Below are positions 8,301 to 11,110 of a stretch of DNA of 11,110 bases, one piece after another (positions within the stretch are counted from its first letter, which is position 1; each line of letters begins with the position of its first letter). A program made the position numbers and the translations under genes. Origin of the DNA: SURF-24 sp964537965 (GTDB taxonomy: Bacteria; Bacteroidota; Ignavibacteria; Ignavibacteriales; SURF-24); contig CAZIDB010000159.1 in assembly GCA_964537965.1 (NCBI GenBank), forward strand, positions 1 through 11,110, given 5' to 3'. The notes under the pieces were generated by a model. That model was not told the DNA's origin and ran no database searches. It saw nothing but the letters and a program-made list of their open reading frames with translations.

Positions 8301-8918
8301 TGTTTCATCAGAATGATCTGCCCAGTTAAACTCATCATCCCACTGGTCGTCGGCTTCAAATATACTTTCCTGCCCGTCTCTTATTCTAACGCCGCGGCCA
8401 AAGTAACCAAACCACTGAGGTTTACCTTCATCATCAATCCAGCTTTGCGCAACAGGATCATTCCACGGTTCCTGGGGCCAGGAATATACCAAATGACTCA
8501 TTGCAGGAGTTTCGTAGCCAACTTCGGGAGCAGCATTTCTAAATCCCGGTCTTGGGTTCCATCCCCAGAAGTAACCTTTTATAGGATGTCGTTCTTCTGA
8601 CTGATGACTACGCGGGCCTCTGGAAATACTAACAGAGTGAAGAGTGTCTCCATTCTTATTAATGAATTCAACACCGATAAGAGGAATACAATCCCCGATA
8701 TAATTTTCACCGCTGCCAAGCGGCCATTCACCTCTTACATCTGTACCAACTAGAAATCCTGCAATCTGCCCGTCATCATGGAAAGATATGCCGACCCTGT
8801 TACCGTTATGTACACCTGTAAATGGTGGGGTTGTTGAAGGATCGCTTCGCTTTTGTGCAATAAGAACAGAACTGCAAAGCATCAATCCAATTAATATAAT
8901 CGTTTTAAATTTCTTCAT
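5304..8918 (-). CDS. Large secreted protein with Asp-rich calcium-binding-like segments, Fn3-like region and divergent C-terminal sorting domain
   Basis: About 1204 residues, exported. A signal peptide spans residues 1-21 (MKKFKTIILIGLMLCSSVLIAQ). An N-terminal Trp/Gly-rich region of unrecognised family (20-320) is followed by Asp-rich stretches resembling thrombospondin type 3 or EF-type calcium loops: DGIDNDNDSKMD (about 322-333), DGIDNDLDGVIDENE (about 412-426) and a long acidic segment (about 457-518). Residues about 618-755 look like fibronectin type III (PIAPRITVSQEDGKVVIYWD, GYKIYRA, YYYAVCSYD). The end, NNIKVVPNPYV (from about 1101) through VSIFTVRGELIKTL, WNLRTE, GVYVFVVEAPG and GKFALIK, has the FlgD-Ig/T9SS type A layout but lacks the NPFNP signature. 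The ATG at 8918 is chosen over an in-frame TTG two codons upstream because of GGGA spacing. It sits between a TonB-dependent receptor and a PorV-like barrel, suggesting a surface partner of that transporter. No catalytic motif is recognised. Confidence 0.82.
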   Translation of the reverse strand: MKKFKTIILIGLMLCSSVLIAQKRSDPSTTPPFTGVHNGNRVGISFHDDGQIAGFLVGTDVRGEWPLGSGENYIGDCIPLIGVEFINKNGDTLHSVSISRGPRSHQSEERHPIKGYFWGWNPRPGFRNAAPEVGYETPAMSHLVYSWPQEPWNDPVAQSWIDDEGKPQWFGYFGRGVRIRDGQESIFEADDQWDDEFNWADHSDETKGFLFLPDSTDQTRHGMGLKMRVRGFQWSNFLAEDVLFWLFDIQNEGTTIYRRADFGNVIGTLAGGDGDSGDDLGDFYPNESITYSYDAPPGVGNKGQKVGYVGYAFLESPSNSFDGIDNDNDSKMDASPRFDATSFDSVTYKAGDQVVLINPANYERTLYTVIAGENIVYSMGVQFVIKPNKYFREGHIGSIVNGVAQPHISAYDGIDNDLDGVIDENESIHYKARILKGDDPLKYRNYLTGAGVGDPLIDEKRDNTIDEDGDWTSEYDDTGIDGLGQYDTDYPGPDMGEGNGVPDQGEPNFGRTDPDESDQIGLTSFNFFNLSVAPDMRNDSSLWNRMTPGKFDVIPATPQDGDFIYASGYFPLLPANDDPDIKERFSTALLFGEDYNDIVSNKKIVQQIYNQGYKFPEAPIAPRITVSQEDGKVVIYWDGTPTETSRDFITKKQDFQGYKIYRATDMNFIDSREITNAQGNLSFDKVFIQDNVSAQFDLEDSVSGYFYPSARLLEQAGGTTFWLGSNTGVINRYVDSSAVKGQTYYYAVCSYDAGEADLDIFPSENAKSIRRSTTGEIITSVNTGYITPGARPVGYKDAKNSELQKSPNFVGTGDVEVEVIDDSAIKDGYSYEIAFEDTGAQHYTTTWSLLDLVTPDTVYIPKTKETKIVKPTESITLPVGTDTIYVNNLVYLPTGTTYVATYDSIVNRSTVFLGNTKIVQGFRVLLYNDSIIKQDTSESGFEGIASSPAPKYNFAVLTDPTYPVNNGTVVPNDYQIEFYNTIVDTSVADTLFPKSRVSNRFPAQPVTFKIKNLTQNKYIDFFYGKTGVLTTVHSIFFKETVGQKYLRTWKVDVTYTEPNKAIETQGVLNLYSLKPFSSNDKIRFNVNGGAIDAASAKDEMNNIKVVPNPYVVTHEAEARLLSTQTSGRGEREIRFTHIPPGSKVSIFTVRGELIKTLTHDNLFVGDVYWNLRTEENIDVAYGVYVFVVEAPGIGNKIGKFALIK

Positions 8919-8929
8919 TTTCAATCCCG

Positions 8930-11110
8930 TTAAAAGTTATAGGATATTCCAAATTCAACTCTCCTTGGTTCAGAAAAGTTGGTAGGACTATTATATATTT
9001 CTTCAAGAGTATTATAGAATAACTTAGGCTTAATCTTCTGCGCATCCATAATTCCAAACGTAAACACCGGGTCACCGGAATCTGTATTAACATTAACCGC
9101 ATTATCAAGATCCAGCAAGTTGAACACTTTAACAAAAATTGATAGCGTGGTATTGCCAATCATAAAATCTTTATTAGCTCTTAAATCTATATTAAAAATA
9201 GTTGGTTTAACTTCACTATTACGAGGGTAACCGTTCTGAGAAATTCTTGTATTCTTGTTAACAGCAGGTGTATAAGGCTGACCTGTATAGAAATTTCCGA
9301 TTAAAGAAAAACCAAAATCATTAGCCTGTGTATAAGCAACAGAAATGTTAAGAGTATGAGTCTGATCCCAATTTAACGGAGCGATATATGTTTCCGGTAA
9401 AGCGCCGGAAGTAATTGCATTCCTTGCATCCTGCGGATTTGATGCATTACCTTTTGTAACAGAATATGTATAATCGATATTGGTAGATAAACCACCGGAA
9501 AATCTTTTAGCAAATTTTATGATGAAACCTTTAGCGAAACCGAAATCAGAGTTTGCATACTTGTAGTAACTTGAACCTCGTCCGTACACAAGAATTTCAT
9601 CTGTTTGGGTACCGGTAAGATTTCTGAAATCTTCAAAGAACATTGTCAGGTCGATTGAAATATCATCACCAATTTGCTGCTGTAAACCGATTTCACCCTT
9701 AACAGTTTTCTGTGGTTTTAGATCTGCATTACCAATTGTTCCCTGAACACCGGAACCGACTCCAAGTTCAAACTCAGGATTTTCATACATCAGTTCGTAC
9801 GGTGGCAACTGAAGAAAATGTCCGTATGAAAAATGTATTACACCTTTATCAGTAATAGGAAAAGCAAGACCAATACGGGGACTTACCTGGTATTTAACAG
9901 TTGCATCTTTATACCAGTAAGTTTCTCTGTCAGCAAGAGTAATATCAGTTTCACCCGCATCCTGTACACCATTGCCATTTAAATCATGAAACCTGTTGCT
10001 TGGCTTTAATGGTGAATTGATATTTGGATCAGTCGGATCATTTAATGTTTTACCATCAGGACTGAATATATCCAAACGAACGCCAAGGTTAAGTATTAAA
10101 TTGAACGCTTCCAATTTTGACTGAACATAAAATGAAGTCTCAGTTGGTTTGTGCGTATAAGTATTATTATTATTAGATGTAAGCGGAGGAACAGTCATAT
10201 ATAACTGACCGGAAGTAGTATATGTTGGCACTAATTCACTTATTGAATGCATATAAATCTGATGCATTTTGAAATCGCCGCCAAATTGTAAATTAAATTG
10301 TTGAGTTAACTGTGAGGTCCAGTCTAACTTAGCACCGTACGTTCCGGTTGTTCTGTTAAAGCGGTTGTAATCAGTTCCACCCACATTAAAACTATACGGA
10401 GGAGTCTGAAGAATATTATTATTAACATATTGTGTTGAGTAATCACCCGTATTAATATTTTCATATAAATAATGATGATAGTCTTTAAAGAAATACGATA
10501 GGTTTAATGTGTAATAGCTTGATGAAGAAACAGCGTGATTAATCGACAAAGTATTTGTATAACCTTTTCTAAACCTTTGAAGGTTATTATCGGGAGTTAA
10601 CCTGTTGCTGCCGTTATAATCTTTATATTCCTGGAAATCAGCAATATAATTAAAACTAACTTTTACGCCTGTAAAAGGTCTGCCGGTAATTTTAGCCTGA
10701 CCAAAAAGTCTCTGGTTAGGATTCATAGAGACCCATGCGTTATCACCGTTTTGAGTTATGTTAAAATCGCTTCCGGATGATCCGGCTTTTTCTGTTGCAC
10801 GATCTGTAACAAGAAAAGTTCTTTTACCGTAGAGATAACCGGTATTATAAAAATATCTTCCGTTAACAAAGAAAAATATTTTATCTCTTAAAATCGGACC
10901 GCTTAAGCTTCCTTCAACATTTCTGATAGCAACCGGGTTAATATCATCAACATTCCAGAATTTATCAGTCTTGTTGGATACATAATCTCCTGAATAAGCC
11001 TGGAAATTACCGGTCAGTTCATTATCTCCGTCTTTTGTTACAATGTTAACAATACCAGACATTGCCTGACCATATTCTGCATTGAAAGCACCACTCACAA
11101 CCTGTAGTTC
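8930..11110 (-). CDS. TonB-dependent outer-membrane receptor, C-terminal part (5' end beyond the window)
   Basis: The frame is open to the window edge, giving 726 residues. The signal peptide, any carboxypeptidase-regulatory-like domain and the first half of the plug lie outside. The visible start, ELQVVSGAFNAEYGQAMSGIVNIVTKDG, is the end of the plug domain with its typical AEYG-G-VNIVTK signature; the internal GTG at 11098 is not a true start. The long beta-barrel follows, with family-like segments GSLSGPIL, RDKIFFFVNGRYFY, SPRIGLAFPITDKGVIHFSYGHF and LPPYELMYENPEF, ending in an aromatic FGISYNF. Such receptors import large or scarce ligands using TonB-ExbBD energy. An extracellular-loop segment (HDLNGNGVQDAGE, about 9950-9988) resembles a calcium-binding loop. 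It is the first visible gene of the operon, 11 nt before the large secreted protein. The ligand is not predictable. Confidence 0.92.
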   Translation of the reverse strand, partial: ELQVVSGAFNAEYGQAMSGIVNIVTKDGDNELTGNFQAYSGDYVSNKTDKFWNVDDINPVAIRNVEGSLSGPILRDKIFFFVNGRYFYNTGYLYGKRTFLVTDRATEKAGSSGSDFNITQNGDNAWVSMNPNQRLFGQAKITGRPFTGVKVSFNYIADFQEYKDYNGSNRLTPDNNLQRFRKGYTNTLSINHAVSSSSYYTLNLSYFFKDYHHYLYENINTGDYSTQYVNNNILQTPPYSFNVGGTDYNRFNRTTGTYGAKLDWTSQLTQQFNLQFGGDFKMHQIYMHSISELVPTYTTSGQLYMTVPPLTSNNNNTYTHKPTETSFYVQSKLEAFNLILNLGVRLDIFSPDGKTLNDPTDPNINSPLKPSNRFHDLNGNGVQDAGETDITLADRETYWYKDATVKYQVSPRIGLAFPITDKGVIHFSYGHFLQLPPYELMYENPEFELGVGSGVQGTIGNADLKPQKTVKGEIGLQQQIGDDISIDLTMFFEDFRNLTGTQTDEILVYGRGSSYYKYANSDFGFAKGFIIKFAKRFSGGLSTNIDYTYSVTKGNASNPQDARNAITSGALPETYIAPLNWDQTHTLNISVAYTQANDFGFSLIGNFYTGQPYTPAVNKNTRISQNGYPRNSEVKPTIFNIDLRANKDFMIGNTTLSIFVKVFNLLDLDNAVNVNTDSGDPVFTFGIMDAQKIKPKLFYNTLEEIYNSPTNFSEPRRVEFGISYNF

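Noticed and set aside
8313..8600. Plus-strand ORF antisense to the large secreted protein gene
   Set aside because: It is the shadow of a well-supported minus-strand gene, with no ribosome-binding site or recognisable protein features.
8919..8924. TTG at 8924 as start of the large secreted protein
   Set aside because: The same spacing argument applies: the ATG at 8918 gives MKKFK and a normal distance from the GGGA site.

Overview
The window is AT-rich and almost certainly comes from a member of the Bacteroidota/Chlorobi (FCB) group. An Ignavibacteria-like organism, probably a draft or metagenome-assembled genome, fits best. The signs are a type IX secretion (T9SS) C-terminal sorting domain of the FNPTTSIRF...IATLVNE...GTYIYKVTAG...KKMMLVK style, a PorV/PorQ-family outer-membrane protein, a TonB-dependent receptor, a Bacteroidetes-like TTTG/TAnnTTT promoter, and Lys/Asn/Ile-rich proteins. 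This placement is inferred from protein style, not from a marker gene. Every supported gene lies on the minus strand, so transcription runs from the right end to the left.

Right part (11110 to 4106, reading leftward): a three-gene operon. It begins with a TonB-dependent receptor cut by the window edge, followed 11 nt later by a secreted protein of about 1204 residues. That protein has Asp-rich calcium-binding-like segments, a fibronectin-III-like region and a divergent C-terminal sorting-type domain. A PorV/UPF0164-family outer-membrane barrel follows 14 nt further on. The two junctions have nearly the same sequence. The operon ends with a REP-like perfect 20-nt palindrome and then a strong intrinsic terminator. 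The three genes look like a cell-surface module: an outer-membrane transporter, a large secreted or surface partner, and a PorV-like barrel that may receive or anchor T9SS clients.

Middle part (about 4065 to 1357): one gene with its own candidate promoter, a strong Shine-Dalgarno site and a terminator. It encodes a T9SS-exported protein with an N-terminal beta-propeller-like region, three beta-sandwich modules resembling starch-binding/E-set domains, and a canonical type A sorting domain. Two blocks of exactly 100 N interrupt it. The block at 2977-3076 is flanked by an identical 55-nt sequence on both sides, so it is a false gap between overlapping contigs, and removing it restores one continuous reading frame. 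The block at 1637-1736 falls at the sorting-domain motif that is highly repeated in such genomes, which probably broke the assembly.

Left part (1340 to 1): a very basic 51-residue protein of unknown function overlaps by 8 nt the start of a family 2 glycosyltransferase. Positions 1-358 contain no gene that can be supported. They hold a short hexamer repeat and a GC-rich nested palindrome.
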